Notes: generated from the letters alone by a model not told the origin. 64,000 nt of DNA from Bacteroidaceae bacterium HV4-6-C5C (GCA_007896885.1 VOIU01000001.1:310001-374000); one strand, 5' to 3'. Shown: positions 26,276 to 36,690, numbered from the stretch's first letter. A program made the numbers and translations.

Positions 26276-26869
26276 TTAAATCGGCGAATTGTGGCGGATA
26301 AGATTCATAAACTCCTCACGAGTCTTGGCTTGATTAAAAGCACCGGTAAAGTCTGAAGTCGTCGTTATGGAATTTTGTTTTTCAACTCCACGCATCTGCA
26401 TGCACATGTGCTTCGCTTCCACTACTACCATCACTCCGAGCGGATTTAATGTTTCCTGAATACACTCCTTTATTTGAAGTGTCATACGTTCTTGCACTTG
26501 TAAACGATGAGAGAATATATCAACTACCCGAGCAATCTTACTCAATCCTGTGATATACCCGTTGGGAATATAAGCTACATGAGCCTTACCATAAAATGGA
26601 AGCATGTGATGTTCACACAAGGAGAAGAAATCAATATCTTTCACAATAACCATCTGGCTGTAAGCCTCTTTAAACTTAGCAGATCGAAGCACAGCGTGTG
26701 GATCCAAGCGATAACCTTTGGTTAAAGACATCATAGCTTTTGCAACCCGTTCAGGAGTTCTCAACAATCCCTCGCGATCAGCATCTTCACCCAATAGAGT
26801 TATAATACGCTTATAATGTTCTTGCAGTTCCACTGATGCAGGAGATACAACTTCTTCTTTCTTCGACAT
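26276..26869 (-). CDS. folE: GTP cyclohydrolase I
   Basis: A 197-residue enzyme converting GTP to 7,8-dihydroneopterin triphosphate for folate synthesis. The zinc/active-site motif [20 protein letters not shown] and the [13 protein letters not shown] and [15 protein letters not shown] motifs (third zinc Cys) are intact. Length is normal for the type IA enzyme. It is the last gene of a minus-strand run behind the SPOR protein (8-base gap). Confidence 0.97.
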   Translation of the reverse strand: MSKKEEVVSPASVELQEHYKRIITLLGEDADREGLLRTPERVAKAMMSLTKGYRLDPHAVLRSAKFKEAYSQMVIVKDIDFFSLCEHHMLPFYGKAHVAYIPNGYITGLSKIARVVDIFSHRLQVQERMTLQIKECIQETLNPLGVMVVVEAKHMCMQMRGVEKQNSITTTSDFTGAFNQAKTREEFMNLIRHNSPI

Positions 26870-26877
26870 GATAGACC

Positions 26878-27336
26878 TTATAATGAAATATTTACTTGTT
26901 CCTTCACAATAGAAACTTCCTTAAAAACCCCTGTAGCACGCAACTGGCGCATCACAGCGTCAGCTTCTTCAATACTCCGGAAATCACCGACACGGCACAG
27001 CCAACGAGGAGGCATAAAAGAAGTATAAACTGAAAGATCTGGAAAATATTCTTTTATTCTCGAACCTACTCCATAAGCTTCATTCTTTGCTTGCCGGGTA
27101 TTATTACCGGCATATACTTGTATGCGATAACCTGCAGCCTTTATCACTTTCTTTTCATCCTGAACAGTGGGTGTATTCTCTGTGCCAACATTTGCTCCAA
27201 TGCGATCGTCCTGATGAATCACAACCTTACCTTGTCCGGGAACATCACGTTCCAAACTTTTAATGATATTACTCTGCGCCAATGAAAGTACAGTGAACGC
27301 AAAACATGAAACGAAAAGTAAACCTAGTTTTTTCAT
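26878..27336 (-). CDS. SPOR-domain envelope protein
   Basis: A 152-residue exported protein: signal peptide [20 protein letters not shown], a short linker, and a C-terminal SPOR domain (about 75-150) with [18 protein letters not shown] and [21 protein letters not shown] domains bind denuded peptidoglycan glycans, often at division sites. The frame extends 33 bases upstream, but the signal peptide fixes the start at 27336. It lies between tpiA and folE. Confidence 0.85.
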   Translation of the reverse strand: MKKLGLLFVSCFAFTVLSLAQSNIIKSLERDVPGQGKVVIHQDDRIGANVGTENTPTVQDEKKVIKAAGYRIQVYAGNNTRQAKNEAYGVGSRIKEYFPDLSVYTSFMPPRWLCRVGDFRSIEEADAVMRQLRATGVFKEVSIVKEQVNISL

Positions 27337-27373
27337 ACAACTAAATTTTAAAACAAATACAAAGCTCAATCAT

Positions 27374-27461
27374 AGATCGGAGAAAAGAGACTCATGCCAC
27401 AATACCCATCAATAAATGAAGAAGCATCGAAATAGATCATGCAATCTCTTTTCTCCGATCT
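27374..27461. repeat. 17-bp perfect inverted repeat between tpiA and the SPOR gene
   Basis: AGATCGGAGAAAAGAGA (27374-27390) is exactly complementary in reverse to TCTCTTTTCTCCGATCT (27445-27461), separated by 54 bases. It could form a long-loop hairpin in the intergenic transcript, perhaps uncoupling tpiA from the SPOR-folE pair. It lacks a T-run directly after the second arm on the minus strand. Confidence 0.75.
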
Positions 27462-27469
27462 TTCATTTA

Positions 27470-28225
27470 TTAATTGAAAGCATCAATGATGCCTTTGAAA
27501 TCAGCTACACTTAAAGCAGCACCGCCAATCAAACCACCGTCAACATCTGGATTTGCAAATAACTCTTTTGCATTTGAAGGCTTGCAACTTCCACCATAAA
27601 GGATAGAGCAATCATCAGCAACTTCTTTACCATATTTTTCAGCAACCAATGAGCGGATAAATGCATGAATTTCTTGAGCTTGAGCAGGACTTGCTGTCTT
27701 ACCAGTACCAATAGCCCATACAGGTTCATAAGCTAAAACTATTTTTGAAAAATCTTCTTTTGACAAAGAGAAGACAGAAGCCAACTGAGTGGCAACAACT
27801 TCATTTTGCTTATTAGCTTCGCGTTCTTCCAAAACTTCTCCGATACAGAATATTGGAGTGAGACCATGAGTCAAAGCCAATTTAACTTTTGCATCAAGAA
27901 TCTCTACTGTTTCATGATAGTATGCACGACGCTCTGAGTGACCAAGAATAACGTATTTTGCACCGGTAGACGCAACCATAGCAGCTGAAACTTCACCGGT
28001 ATATGCACCTGATTCTTTATCAGCACAGTTTTCTGCACCTACACCTATTTTAACAGGATTCACTAAAGGAGTAACAGAAGCAAGATGAATGAAAGGTGTA
28101 CAGATAATTACATCGCAATTCTGTTTTTCACTAGCCAAAGCTCCGTCTAATTCTTTAGCCAAAGCAATTCCCTCTTGAAGGGTTTTGTTCATTTTCCAGT
28201 TTCCTGCAACAATGTTTTTTCTCAT
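27470..28225 (-). CDS. tpiA: triosephosphate isomerase
   Basis: A 251-residue glycolytic TIM barrel. [18 protein letters not shown] holds the catalytic Lys, [15 protein letters not shown] the catalytic His, and [20 protein letters not shown] the catalytic Glu and flexible loop 6; [11 protein letters not shown] and [11 protein letters not shown] bind phosphate. It lies 78 bases behind the DoxX/MauE-type gene. Confidence 0.98.
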   Translation of the reverse strand: MRKNIVAGNWKMNKTLQEGIALAKELDGALASEKQNCDVIICTPFIHLASVTPLVNPVKIGVGAENCADKESGAYTGEVSAAMVASTGAKYVILGHSERRAYYHETVEILDAKVKLALTHGLTPIFCIGEVLEEREANKQNEVVATQLASVFSLSKEDFSKIVLAYEPVWAIGTGKTASPAQAQEIHAFIRSLVAEKYGKEVADDCSILYGGSCKPSNAKELFANPDVDGGLIGGAALSVADFKGIIDAFN

Positions 28226-28303
28226 TTTGTTCTTAATTTAATAAAGGGTTAATATTATTCCTAAATCTATTTTATTCAGCTATCAATGCATAACATGCAT
28301 CTA

Positions 28304-29641
28304 CTATTCATGAAGTTCATTCTCCGAATCATTGGAGTTTTGACTCACGTCTTGATGGGTAATAATCTTCTTATTTCTTCGCTTAATAATTAAAATATCA
28401 AGTACCACAACCAATATTAAGGGAATGAAGAACCAAAAGCAAACATAAGCTATAGTGTTTTTATCATTGACTGCTTTTTGAGAGCCTATTGATAATTTAT
28501 CAAGCCTGTTAGTCAAGATGTACTCATCCGGTAGTTGATTATCACTCCATTTATTCAAAATTGTTCCATTCTTCAAAAGTACCAAACCTGGATTGGAACG
28601 AATTATTGTTTTCAATGTGATATCATCCATTTGACAAAACGGATATTCAGCTCCAGTCCTATCCCGCCATTGTTCTATCTGTTTGGGTGAAGAAGAAGTC
28701 AAAGCATAAAAGCCATACCCGTGTTCCTCGCTGTAATCATAGACTTCATTTATCAAGTCGATATTACTATCATCGGCATTTTCCAATTGATGAACAACCA
28801 ACAAGAAAGTGTAACCTTTATGAGAAAGAACACTATCAGTCAAGTCATGACCGGTTCTTACATCAATCATCGAAAAATCATGTATAGGTGGTTCATAACC
28901 TTTCTTTTTGACAATCGTCTTGGTTTCAATAAACTTCCAAGTACTATCTGGATAATTGTCTAATGTAAACTCTTGCCGTTTCCCATCTTTCTCCAATATA
29001 AAATGCGTATCAAACACCGTTTGTTTAGCACCAAGAGGGATCTCCATCTTTTTTTTAATATTGTTCCCTATTTTATAGGGGCGGAAATCGAGTATAGGCA
29101 AATTATGCAAACAGTAGAATGATAAAATAAATATGAATAAAAAGGTGTAGACTGAAACCATCCACTCAACCTTTTGAGTTACAAATCGTATAACACAATC
29201 TTTCCCGACGAATACAGATATTGCTGCTATTAATAAAATAACATTTTTGTAAAAAGTGTCCCAATTGCTCAATACCCATGCATCTCCAAAACAACCACAA
29301 TCGGAAACAGGATTAGCTATTGCCAAGTAAAGTGTAAGAGGAGTCATTACGACCATAAGGAGCAAGGCCGCCCCAGCTGCAAAATGCCTGCGTACACCGA
29401 AGAATAAGAAAATCCCCACAGAAAATTCCATGGCAGATAATATGATGGCAAATAAAAAGGGAAAGTAATGAGGAAAGAGATTGATGATGTCAAAGGCTGT
29501 CAGATAATCCTGAATCTTATAGAAGAATCCCAATGGATCAATTGCTTTGACAAAACCGGAGAAGATAAATAATGCTGCTAAAATAAAGCGGCAAAAATTC
29601 ACCCAACCCTTCCAAACAATATGTCTTTTATTATTCACCAA
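28304..29641 (-). CDS. DoxX/MauE-type membrane protein with C-terminal thioredoxin-like domain
   Basis: A 445-residue protein. Residues 15-150 hold four membrane helices of the DoxX/MauE type (FILAALFIFSGFVKAIDPLG) with a CGCFGDAW motif as in MauE/VKOR-like redox proteins. A further helix near 160 precedes an extracytoplasmic domain (about 180-385) that looks thioredoxin-like (GYTFLLVVHQLENADDS, PGLVLLKNGTI) but lacks CxxC. Two more hydrophobic residue runs near the C-terminus form a last helix. A role in envelope redox is plausible, not shown. It overlaps the upstream DUF1599 gene by 11 bases. Confidence 0.75.
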   Translation of the reverse strand: MVNNKRHIVWKGWVNFCRFILAALFIFSGFVKAIDPLGFFYKIQDYLTAFDIINLFPHYFPFLFAIILSAMEFSVGIFLFFGVRRHFAAGAALLLMVVMTPLTLYLAIANPVSDCGCFGDAWVLSNWDTFYKNVILLIAAISVFVGKDCVIRFVTQKVEWMVSVYTFLFIFILSFYCLHNLPILDFRPYKIGNNIKKKMEIPLGAKQTVFDTHFILEKDGKRQEFTLDNYPDSTWKFIETKTIVKKKGYEPPIHDFSMIDVRTGHDLTDSVLSHKGYTFLLVVHQLENADDSNIDLINEVYDYSEEHGYGFYALTSSSPKQIEQWRDRTGAEYPFCQMDDITLKTIIRSNPGLVLLKNGTILNKWSDNQLPDEYILTNRLDKLSIGSQKAVNDKNTIAYVCFWFFIPLILVVVLDILIIKRRNKKIITHQDVSQNSNDSENELHE

Positions 29642-30173
29642 ATTCTATCTTAATCAGACCAAATACAGAATAATTTATCATATCCATATAATTGGCATCT
29701 ATCCCCTCGGACACTAATGTATTACCATCCAAGCTCTCAATTTGCTTTGTCCGGCAAATCTTTACCAAAATCAAATCCGTGTAAGAAGTATTGCGCATTC
29801 CGCGCCATGCTTCATCATAATCATGATTCTTGGCAAGCATAAGATTCAAAGACATCTCTGCGTATTTGTCATATAATTCCATAGCCTTTTCGTTAGGTAT
29901 ATCAATTGACTCGGCATAGCCAAGTTCCAACTGGATAAGTCCTACTATTCCATAGTTCACAATGGCAATAAGCTCCGAACGAATGCCCTCGTCAACCAAA
30001 GCAACGCCCTTGGTTTCAATACTTCTAATACGATTTGCCTTAATAAAGATTTGGTCGGTCACTGAAGCCGGGCGTAAGATACGCCATGCAGGACCGTAGT
30101 CATGAAGTTTTTTAGAGAACAAATCACGACAAATGGCTATGACATGCTCAAATTGCTGTCTGGTATCTTTCAT
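29631..30173 (-). CDS. DUF1599-family protein, two tandem domain copies
   Basis: A 180-residue soluble protein of the DUF1599 family (I recall this as also named nucleotide modification associated domain 1). It is an internal duplication: KLHDYGPAWRILRPASVTD with an IFIKANRIRSIE continuation, and NHDYDEAWRGMRNTSYTD with ILVKICRTKQIE, each followed by an acidic stretch and a (V/I)NY...GLI segment. The conserved HDY..AWR residues suggest a binding or catalytic site in each half. Function unknown. It is the first gene of the run leading to tpiA and has a TACCTTTG box 20 bases upstream. Confidence 0.8.
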   Translation of the reverse strand: MKDTRQQFEHVIAICRDLFSKKLHDYGPAWRILRPASVTDQIFIKANRIRSIETKGVALVDEGIRSELIAIVNYGIVGLIQLELGYAESIDIPNEKAMELYDKYAEMSLNLMLAKNHDYDEAWRGMRNTSYTDLILVKICRTKQIESLDGNTLVSEGIDANYMDMINYSVFGLIKIEFGE

Positions 30174-30192
30174 TTCCTTAAAAAATAGGATA

Positions 30193-30200
30193 CAAAGGTA
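30193..30200 (-). promoter_or_regulatory. -7 promoter box of the DUF1599-DoxX-tpiA unit
   Basis: The minus strand reads TACCTTTG (TAnnTTTG), 20 bases before the start at 30173. Confidence 0.55.
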
Positions 30201-30278
30201 TAAATAATAAAAAGAAAAAGAAAAGAGGGCACTCTAAATTATATTAAAGTACCCTCCTTCATATCGCATAAATCGATC

Positions 30279-31148
30279 TTACGAACAACGAAGAATTTGT
30301 CCGGGACGTAAGCTCGTTCTTTTACTTATTCTATTTAACTTGCAAAGCTGATCAACAGACATTCCTTGTTTTGAAGCAATTCTTGACAACGTATCTCCTC
30401 TCTTAACTTTATAGAACATACCTCTACCTTGAGCCAAATTGCGCACTGTAGTATTAGATTCTCCTCTCTTTTGGAAAGTATAAGAGTCTGCAACAACATC
30501 TTGTCTGGTAAAATCGAACATCAAAGCCGGATCAAGTGGTATTCCAAGGAAACGGGTTTCAAAGTGGAGATGGGAGCCTGTAGATCTTCCGGTATTGCCG
30601 CCCAAAGCAATCGGTTCTCCGGCTTTTACATTTTCATTTTCATCTACAAGTTGTTTTGATAAGTGCCCGTATACAGTTTCCAAACCATTATCATGGCGAA
30701 TAACGACATATTTTCCATAACCACGGCGTCCCTGGTCTTTCACAATACGTACACGGCCATCAAAAGCTGCACGGATAGTATCACCAACATAAACTTTAAC
30801 ATCCAAACCATAATGCATACGGCGCCATCTGGCGCGATAACCGAAAACACTAGTTATTTGGGTATTGTTAGTAGGCATGTGGAAACCTGTCAAATCAAAA
30901 CGATAAGAATCCGGAACAATAGCATTACCGTATGCTTGAACATGTTCATTATTCCAATTTGGATAAATACTCAAACCGGAATAAGCAGATTGCTCTATAC
31001 GTATTTGTCTTTGTAAAGCCAGCGAATCTACACTTTTTAGTTTTCTATCGATAGGAGCCTGACGAGCAATCAGATCTTGCGAGAACGCATTCAAGCTAAT
31101 CATTGCCGTCGCAGCTATAAAAACCATTTTAATGTAATTGAAATTCAT
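30279..31148 (-). CDS. M23-family murein endopeptidase with C-terminal LysM
   Basis: A 289-residue exported protein: signal peptide NYIKMVFIAATAMISLNAF, an M23 (lysostaphin-type) domain at about 90-220, and a C-terminal LysM (about 245-288). Zinc ligands are visible in MHYGLDVKVYVGD and GSHLHFETRF, with VYGHLSKQ between. The LysM reads VKRGDTLSRIASKQGMSVDQ. It probably cleaves peptidoglycan cross-bridges or activates an amidase, anchored to glycan by LysM. The active-site residues look complete. A TACCTTTG box lies 102 bases upstream. Confidence 0.92.
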   Translation of the reverse strand: MNFNYIKMVFIAATAMISLNAFSQDLIARQAPIDRKLKSVDSLALQRQIRIEQSAYSGLSIYPNWNNEHVQAYGNAIVPDSYRFDLTGFHMPTNNTQITSVFGYRARWRRMHYGLDVKVYVGDTIRAAFDGRVRIVKDQGRRGYGKYVVIRHDNGLETVYGHLSKQLVDENENVKAGEPIALGGNTGRSTGSHLHFETRFLGIPLDPALMFDFTRQDVVADSYTFQKRGESNTTVRNLAQGRGMFYKVKRGDTLSRIASKQGMSVDQLCKLNRISKRTSLRPGQILRCS

Positions 31149-31249
31149 TCGTTTCGTCTTTCGTTTTGCGATATCCGTTGCGAAATTTTATACTGGATTT
31201 TAACACCTCCAATTCTATTTCGAATACCTTTATTTATTTTTAAATCTCC

Positions 31250-31257
31250 CAAAGGTA
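31250..31257 (-). promoter_or_regulatory. -7 promoter box of the M23 peptidase gene
   Basis: The minus strand reads TACCTTTG (TAnnTTTG), 102 bases before the ATG at 31148. Confidence 0.45.
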
Positions 31258-31418
31258 ATATTTCTCATTGAAAGTCAAAGCCTTTTCTTAACTATTTTTT
31301 CGTAGTTTATAGGACAAAGAAGTTTTCATTCGACTGTAACTCCCTATAAATTGGGGAAATAGCCAAAAATATGTTTTACAACACAGACCTGCAAATAATG
31401 TGCATATTTAACCGAATT

Positions 31419-33515
31419 TCAACTAATGGAAGCCCAGTTAACGTTGGTTTTTCTCAATTCCTTTAATCGTCTCCAAAGTATTTCATTTTCAGAAGAGAGT
31501 CCGGACGGATCCTTATCTACAACTTCTTGGGCAATCTCACGAACAAACTGCAAAAGTTGTCCATCGCGGGCTATATCCGCTATTTTTAAATCGAAAGCAA
31601 CCCCACTCTGCTGGGTACCTTCCAAATCACCTGGCCCTCGCAATTTCAGATCAGCTTCAGCTATTTCAAAACCGTCATTGGTACGTACCATGATGTCCAA
31701 TCTTTTTCTTGTTTCTTCAGCCAACTTAAATCCTGTCACTAAGATACAATACGATTGTTCAGCACCTCGTCCGACTCGTCCACGCAACTGATGAAGTTGC
31801 GATAATCCGAAACGTTCAGCATTCTCAATCACCATAACCGAAGCATTCGGGACATTCACCCCTACTTCTATAACGGTAGTTGCGACCATTATTTGGGCTT
31901 CGCCTGAAACAAACAGATGCATTTGACTGTCTTTTTCCTGGGGTTTCATCTTACCATGAACCTTGCAAACTCTACATTCCGGAAACTCTTCACAAATATG
32001 TACGTAACCCTCTTCTAGATTCTTCAAGTCTATTTTCTCACTCTCTTTTATCAGAGGATAAACAATATAGACCTGCCTGCCTTCAGCTACTTGCTTATGT
32101 ATAGATACATACAAACTCTTGCGGTAAGCATCATATTGATGTACCGTTGTAATAGGCTTACGCCCCGGCGGCAGCTCATCAATCACTGAAACATCCAAAT
32201 CACCATATAAAGTCATCGCCAATGTACGGGGTATGGGAGTTGCTGTCATCACCAAAACATGAGGTGGCTGTGTATTTTTGGTCCACAAACGCGCTCTTTG
32301 GGCAACCCCGAAACGATGCTGCTCATCGATGATAACCAATCCTAACGAAGAAAAATTGACGGTGTCTTCAATTACGGCATGAGTCCCCACCAATATATGT
32401 ACATTTCCTGTCAACAAGCCGGCTAAGATCTCTTCGCGTTTTTTCCCTGTTATAGACCCTGTCAATAGCTCCACACGGACATTCATACCGTAGAGCAATT
32501 CTTTAATAGTCTCAAGATGTTGATTCGCCAATATCTCCGTCGGAGCCATCAAACATGCCTGATAACCATTATCCAATGCTATTAGCATGGTCATTAACGC
32601 GACTAATGTTTTTCCACTTCCCACATCACCTTGAAGCAAACGATTCATTTGTCTCCCACCACCAAGATCGCGACGAATCTCTTTCAATACTCTTTTCTGC
32701 GCATCGGTCAACTCAAAAGGGAGATTCTGTGAATAAAAAGAATAGAACACATCACCCACTTTATCAAAAACATACCCACGATATTTCCGTTGCCTGTCTT
32801 TGGCGTATCGCAAGATATTAAGTTGAATATAGAAAAGTTCTTCAAATTTTAGCCGATATTGTGCTTTGCGTAATAAATCGGTATTTGCCGGAAAATGAAT
32901 ATTAACAAGAGCATCCGTCAAAGACATCAAATGATATTTGGTTAAGATACCGGGAGTTAATGTCTCGGGAAGAGAAGAATGTATCTGTTCAACAACTACA
33001 CTCATCATTTTCTCGATAGCACGAGAGTTCAGATTAGTGCGTTTCATTTTATCAGTAGTATTATAATAAGGCTGCATTCCCATTGAAGCAACCTTCAATT
33101 CCGCAGCATTATCTATATCAGGATGGGCAATATTGATTCGTCCGTTAAATGAGGTCGGTTTACCAAACACAATATATTCCTGACGTTGCTTATATTTCGA
33201 TACAATATACTTTATTCCTTGAAACCAGACTAAATCGACAATCCCGGTTCCATCAGTAAAATGTGCAATTAAGCGCCTTTGGCGTCCTTCACCGATTGTC
33301 TCAAAACTTAAAATTTCACCTTTAAGTTGAATATAAGGCATAGTTCCATCTATTTCCCGGATCAGGTAAATACGACTTCGATCTACATATTTATAGGGAA
33401 AATAATATAATAAGTCATGCAAGGAATAGATTTCCAATTCCTTATTCAGTACAGATGCGCGCTGCGGCCCGACACCCGTCAGATATTTTATATCGCGATC
33501 CGTAAAGTCGAACAT
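31419..33515 (-). CDS. recG: ATP-dependent DNA helicase RecG
   Basis: A 698-residue branch-migration helicase acting on stalled forks and Holliday junctions. An N-terminal wedge/OB domain (DRDIKYLTGVGPQRASVLNK, FPYKYVDRS) precedes the motor: Walker A LLQGDVGSGKTLVAL, DEQH box VIIDEQHRFGV, TATPIPRTLAMTLYGDLD, QLRGRVGRG (motif VI) and LKLRGPGDLEGTQQSG. The set is complete. One base separates it from ispD upstream; it is the distal gene of pdxJ, DJ-1, ispD, recG. Confidence 0.97.
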   Translation of the reverse strand: MFDFTDRDIKYLTGVGPQRASVLNKELEIYSLHDLLYYFPYKYVDRSRIYLIREIDGTMPYIQLKGEILSFETIGEGRQRRLIAHFTDGTGIVDLVWFQGIKYIVSKYKQRQEYIVFGKPTSFNGRINIAHPDIDNAAELKVASMGMQPYYNTTDKMKRTNLNSRAIEKMMSVVVEQIHSSLPETLTPGILTKYHLMSLTDALVNIHFPANTDLLRKAQYRLKFEELFYIQLNILRYAKDRQRKYRGYVFDKVGDVFYSFYSQNLPFELTDAQKRVLKEIRRDLGGGRQMNRLLQGDVGSGKTLVALMTMLIALDNGYQACLMAPTEILANQHLETIKELLYGMNVRVELLTGSITGKKREEILAGLLTGNVHILVGTHAVIEDTVNFSSLGLVIIDEQHRFGVAQRARLWTKNTQPPHVLVMTATPIPRTLAMTLYGDLDVSVIDELPPGRKPITTVHQYDAYRKSLYVSIHKQVAEGRQVYIVYPLIKESEKIDLKNLEEGYVHICEEFPECRVCKVHGKMKPQEKDSQMHLFVSGEAQIMVATTVIEVGVNVPNASVMVIENAERFGLSQLHQLRGRVGRGAEQSYCILVTGFKLAEETRKRLDIMVRTNDGFEIAEADLKLRGPGDLEGTQQSGVAFDLKIADIARDGQLLQFVREIAQEVVDKDPSGLSSENEILWRRLKELRKTNVNWASIS

Positions 33516-33516
33516 A

Positions 33517-34179
33517 TTATTCCAACAACGCAGTTGCTATTTTTAAATCGAAAGGGGTAGTTATCTTTATATTTTCACGGTTTCCGGGTACAAGAAATAC
33601 CGGCACCCCCATTGCCTCAACAACAGAAGCATCATCGGTGAACGAAGTATTATATTCTTGGCAATATGCTTCTTGCAATAACTCTGATTCAAAAACTTGT
33701 GGAGTCTGTACCATCTTATAGATATTACGATCGACAGTTACACTTCCTCCATCGACTAGCTGACGTATGGTATCTATGCTATCCAAAACGGGTATTACCG
33801 CCCGCTTCTGCTGCGCCATCTCAAAACAATGACTTATAACCGTTTGAGAAACAAACGGACGCACTCCATCATGAACAGCAACCAACCCGGGTTTCTTAAC
33901 CATTGCTAATCCGTTTTTCACGGAATGAAAACGATTCTCCCCACCATCAACGATCATGTGAGGTAATGAGAAGTGTAGCTCCTTACAAAGTCGGGACCAA
34001 TAATCCCTTTGGGTGGAAGGAAGTACTAATATTATACGTATATCAGGGTTATAAGTATAGAAGGCTTCAAGGGTATACATCAGAATAGTTTTTCCCTTCA
34101 GAGTAATAAACTGCTTGGGAAGTTCATTATTCATACGGAGACCTTTACCCCCGGCTACAATCAACACATATTGCATCAT
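33517..34179 (-). CDS. ispD: 2-C-methyl-D-erythritol 4-phosphate cytidylyltransferase
   Basis: A 220-residue cytidylyltransferase of the MEP isoprenoid pathway. It begins [20 protein letters not shown] with the nucleotide-binding Gly-rich loop and PKQF, and has [12 protein letters not shown] and [18 protein letters not shown] with TDDAS. The frame opens at 34191, but that would overlap the preceding DJ-1 gene; starting at 34179 leaves one base between them. The next-but-one MEP enzyme, ispF, is at 60087-60566 in this window. Confidence 0.95.
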   Translation of the reverse strand: MMQYVLIVAGGKGLRMNNELPKQFITLKGKTILMYTLEAFYTYNPDIRIILVLPSTQRDYWSRLCKELHFSLPHMIVDGGENRFHSVKNGLAMVKKPGLVAVHDGVRPFVSQTVISHCFEMAQQKRAVIPVLDSIDTIRQLVDGGSVTVDRNIYKMVQTPQVFESELLQEAYCQEYNTSFTDDASVVEAMGVPVFLVPGNRENIKITTPFDLKIATALLE

Positions 34180-34180
34180 T

Positions 34181-34732
34181 TCAATCAACAATGCACATTT
34201 TGTGCTTTAGATCGTTTACAACTTCTTGTCCTAAAAGGAATTCCACCACAGCAAATGCAAAAACAAAAGCCGCCCCAGGTCCTTTACCCGTGATTATATT
34301 ACCATCTTTTTCTACCAAAGCAGCTGTATATTGCGCACCTTCAAGATAGCTTTCAAAACCCGGATAACATGTTGCTCTACGTCCTTTTAAAATGCCCAAT
34401 TTGCCTAAAACCATAGGAGCAGCACATATTGCAGCTATAGGTTTTCCTTGCTTACTAAAGTCCTGCAATAATCTTCCCAGTTCCTTACACTCTGCCAACG
34501 TAGCCGCTCCAGGCATTCCACCAGGCAGTAAAAGCAGAGCTGCATCAAAGAAATCACAACTGTCAATGTTCTTATCGCAAAGCACCGGAATATCATGACT
34601 GCCTTTCACAATCTCATCTGAAGTTACAGATATAACTTGAACTTTTAAGCCTGCACGTCTTATGATATCAATTGCAGCAAATGCTTCGATTTCCTCGAAA
34701 CCGTCAGCTAAAAACACATAGACTGTTCCCAT
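34181..34732 (-). CDS. DJ-1/PfpI-family protein (YajL/ThiJ-like)
   Basis: A 183-residue single-domain protein. [20 protein letters not shown] carries the conserved Glu; [16 protein letters not shown] carries the nucleophile-elbow Cys; [18 protein letters not shown] is the C-terminal family signature. Relatives act in oxidative stress and glyoxal/protein deglycation; specific chemistry is unsettled. It lies between pdxJ and ispD in one run. Confidence 0.93.
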   Translation of the reverse strand: MGTVYVFLADGFEEIEAFAAIDIIRRAGLKVQVISVTSDEIVKGSHDIPVLCDKNIDSCDFFDAALLLLPGGMPGAATLAECKELGRLLQDFSKQGKPIAAICAAPMVLGKLGILKGRRATCYPGFESYLEGAQYTAALVEKDGNIITGKGPGAAFVFAFAVVEFLLGQEVVNDLKHKMCIVD

Positions 34733-34791
34733 AATATTGCTTTTGTATAGTATAAGAAAGAATTATCTGTAAGAGGTCAACGAACCGTATA

Positions 34792-35505
34792 TCAGCGAAG
34801 ACAGTTTTTGTATTCCTGAATGGTGTGTTCCAGACCTAAATACAATGCATCGCTTATCAATGAATGTCCAATAGATACTTCATCCAACCAAGGAATGTTT
34901 TTATATAAATAGTTCAAATTGACCAAGCTTAAATCATGCCCTGCATTCACACCCAAACCTAATCGGCGAGCCACTTTTGCCGCTTCTACAAAAGGGGCGA
35001 CTGCAAGTTCTTTATTTTTCAAATAGGCTATGGCGTATGGTTCTGTATAGAGCTCCACTCTATCGGCACCCGCCTTGGCCGCATATTCTATCATTTCACC
35101 ATCAGGTGAAACAAAAACAGAAGTACGGATACCTGCATTGTTGAATGCATCCAACACTTCATTCAGAAAATCAAAATTTAATTTGGTATCCCATCCTGCA
35201 TTTGATGTCAACTGCGCAGGAGTATCAGGAACAAGTGTGACCTGATGAGGTTTCACTTTTAACACCAAGTCGATAAAGTCAGCCGAAGGGTACCCCTCAA
35301 TGTTAAACTCAGTACGTAGCAACGGTCGCAAATTCAACACATCACTTTTTCGGATATGTCTTTCATCCGGACGGGGGTGCACCGTAATACCATCAGCGCC
35401 AAAGGCTTCACAATCCAATGCCACTTTCACCACATCCGGTACATTTCCACCACGAGCATTGCGTAACGTAGCAACCTTATTTATATTAACGCTCAATTTA
35501 GTCAT
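34792..35505 (-). CDS. pdxJ: pyridoxine 5'-phosphate synthase
   Basis: A 237-residue TIM-barrel enzyme condensing 1-deoxyxylulose 5-phosphate with 3-amino-2-oxopropyl phosphate in vitamin B6 synthesis. [43 protein letters not shown] and [13 protein letters not shown] are family signatures with the catalytic Glu/His. The frame continues 50 codons upstream, through the TACTTTTG promoter box at 35527-35534 and into nadK leader sequence, so the start is MTKLS at 35505. Confidence 0.96.
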   Translation of the reverse strand: MTKLSVNINKVATLRNARGGNVPDVVKVALDCEAFGADGITVHPRPDERHIRKSDVLNLRPLLRTEFNIEGYPSADFIDLVLKVKPHQVTLVPDTPAQLTSNAGWDTKLNFDFLNEVLDAFNNAGIRTSVFVSPDGEMIEYAAKAGADRVELYTEPYAIAYLKNKELAVAPFVEAAKVARRLGLGVNAGHDLSLVNLNYLYKNIPWLDEVSIGHSLISDALYLGLEHTIQEYKNCLR

Positions 35506-35516
35506 AACTCGATCTA

Positions 35517-35524
35517 TAGTTTTG
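35517..35524 (+). promoter_or_regulatory. possible -7 promoter box of nadK
   Basis: The plus strand reads TAGTTTTG (TAnnTTTG), 86 bases before the nadK ATG and adjacent to the divergent pdxJ box. A one-mismatch alternative CATATTTG lies at 35578-35585, nearer to the start. Confidence 0.3.
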
Positions 35525-35526
35525 GG

Positions 35527-35534
35527 CAAAAGTA
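35527..35534 (-). promoter_or_regulatory. -7 promoter box of the pdxJ-recG run
   Basis: The minus strand reads TACTTTTG followed by CCC (TAnnTTTG), 22 bases before the chosen pdxJ start at 35505. Confidence 0.55.
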
Positions 35535-35609
35535 CAAATAATAGCAATAAACTAACATTAATCTTAGAAAAAAATGCCATATTTGCGATCAACAATAATG
35601 GATTAAACA

Positions 35610-36479
35610 ATGAGATTTGCTCTGTTTGGAAATACATTTCAAGCCAAAAAATCAACCTACGTACAAACGCTTCTCCGGGTGCTCAAACAGCATGAAGCGA
35701 AGATTTGCATCTGTCGTGAGTTTTACAATTTTTTAACTTCCGACTTACAACTCAACTCATTTGATGCTGAGTTATTCGATGGCGACAACTTTGAAGCTGA
35801 CATGGTGATCAGCATTGGTGGCGACGGCACTTTTCTGAAAGCAGCCAACCGGGTAGGAAGAAAGAATATTCCAATACTGGGCATCAATACAGGACGATTG
35901 GGTTTTCTTGCAGATATATCTCCTGAGGAAATAGATATTATTTTCGAAGAGATTTATAAGAATCAATATACGGTGGAAGAACGCAGTGTTCTGCAACTGG
36001 AATGTGAAAATGAAACTTTTGAGAATCCTCCGTATGCTCTAAATGAGATCGCCGTATTAAAACGCGACAGCTCATCAATGATCAGCATCCGCACGGCAAT
36101 CAACGGTTCACATCTCACAACTTATCAAGCTGACGGACTGGTTATAGCTACCCCCACAGGCTCTACAGCTTACTCACTCAGCGTCGGTGGTCCCATCATG
36201 GTGCCTCACAGCAAAACGATTGCGATAACCCCTGTCGCTCCTCACAGTCTCAATGTACGTCCTATTGTTATTCGTGATGATTGGGAAATCTCACTGGAAG
36301 TTGAAAGTCGCAGTCACAATTTTCTTGTTGCGATAGACGGACGGAATGAATCTTGCCAGGAAGGTACACGCCTTACGATATCACGTGCCGATTACACCAT
36401 AAAAGTAGTGAAACGACATAACCACCCTTTCTTCGAAACGCTTCGAAATAAGCTTATGTGGGGAGCAGATATAAGGTAG
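35610..36479 (+). CDS. nadK: NAD kinase
   Basis: A 289-residue cytosolic kinase making NADP from NAD. The nucleotide loop [17 protein letters not shown], the [14 protein letters not shown] stretch with NE, and [19 protein letters not shown] are the diagnostic motifs. Length is normal. It is a single gene divergent from pdxJ; the downstream mdh gene converges on it. Confidence 0.96.
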   Translation: MRFALFGNTFQAKKSTYVQTLLRVLKQHEAKICICREFYNFLTSDLQLNSFDAELFDGDNFEADMVISIGGDGTFLKAANRVGRKNIPILGINTGRLGFLADISPEEIDIIFEEIYKNQYTVEERSVLQLECENETFENPPYALNEIAVLKRDSSSMISIRTAINGSHLTTYQADGLVIATPTGSTAYSLSVGGPIMVPHSKTIAITPVAPHSLNVRPIVIRDDWEISLEVESRSHNFLVAIDGRNESCQEGTRLTISRADYTIKVVKRHNHPFFETLRNKLMWGADIR

Positions 36480-36630
36480 CTACAATCACCGCTTATTAAG
36501 AAGCATCTCAATAAAAAGGATACCCCAAAGGTTACTTCTTATAACAACTTTCAAGTATTGAAACTTTAGTATCAATACTATGAAATAACAGTTCCCTACT
36601 AAAGAAACACTTCTGGCGATTATATAAAAA

Positions 36631-36660
36631 TAAAGGTTGCCCCGAATGAAGCAACCTTTA
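36631..36660 (-). terminator. intrinsic terminator of mdh
   Basis: TAAAGGTTGC (36631-36640) pairs perfectly with GCAACCTTTA (36651-36660), 10 pairs with a 10-base loop. On the minus strand the second arm runs into TTTATTTTTA. The plus strand lacks a T-run, so it mainly serves mdh. Confidence 0.75.
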
Positions 36661-36690
36661 CAATATATCTTAGCTTATCTTATACTCTAA

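Noticed and set aside
35506..35655. 50-codon N-terminal extension of pdxJ
   Set aside because: It runs through the pdxJ promoter box and into the nadK start; PdxJ proteins begin at TKLSVNI.
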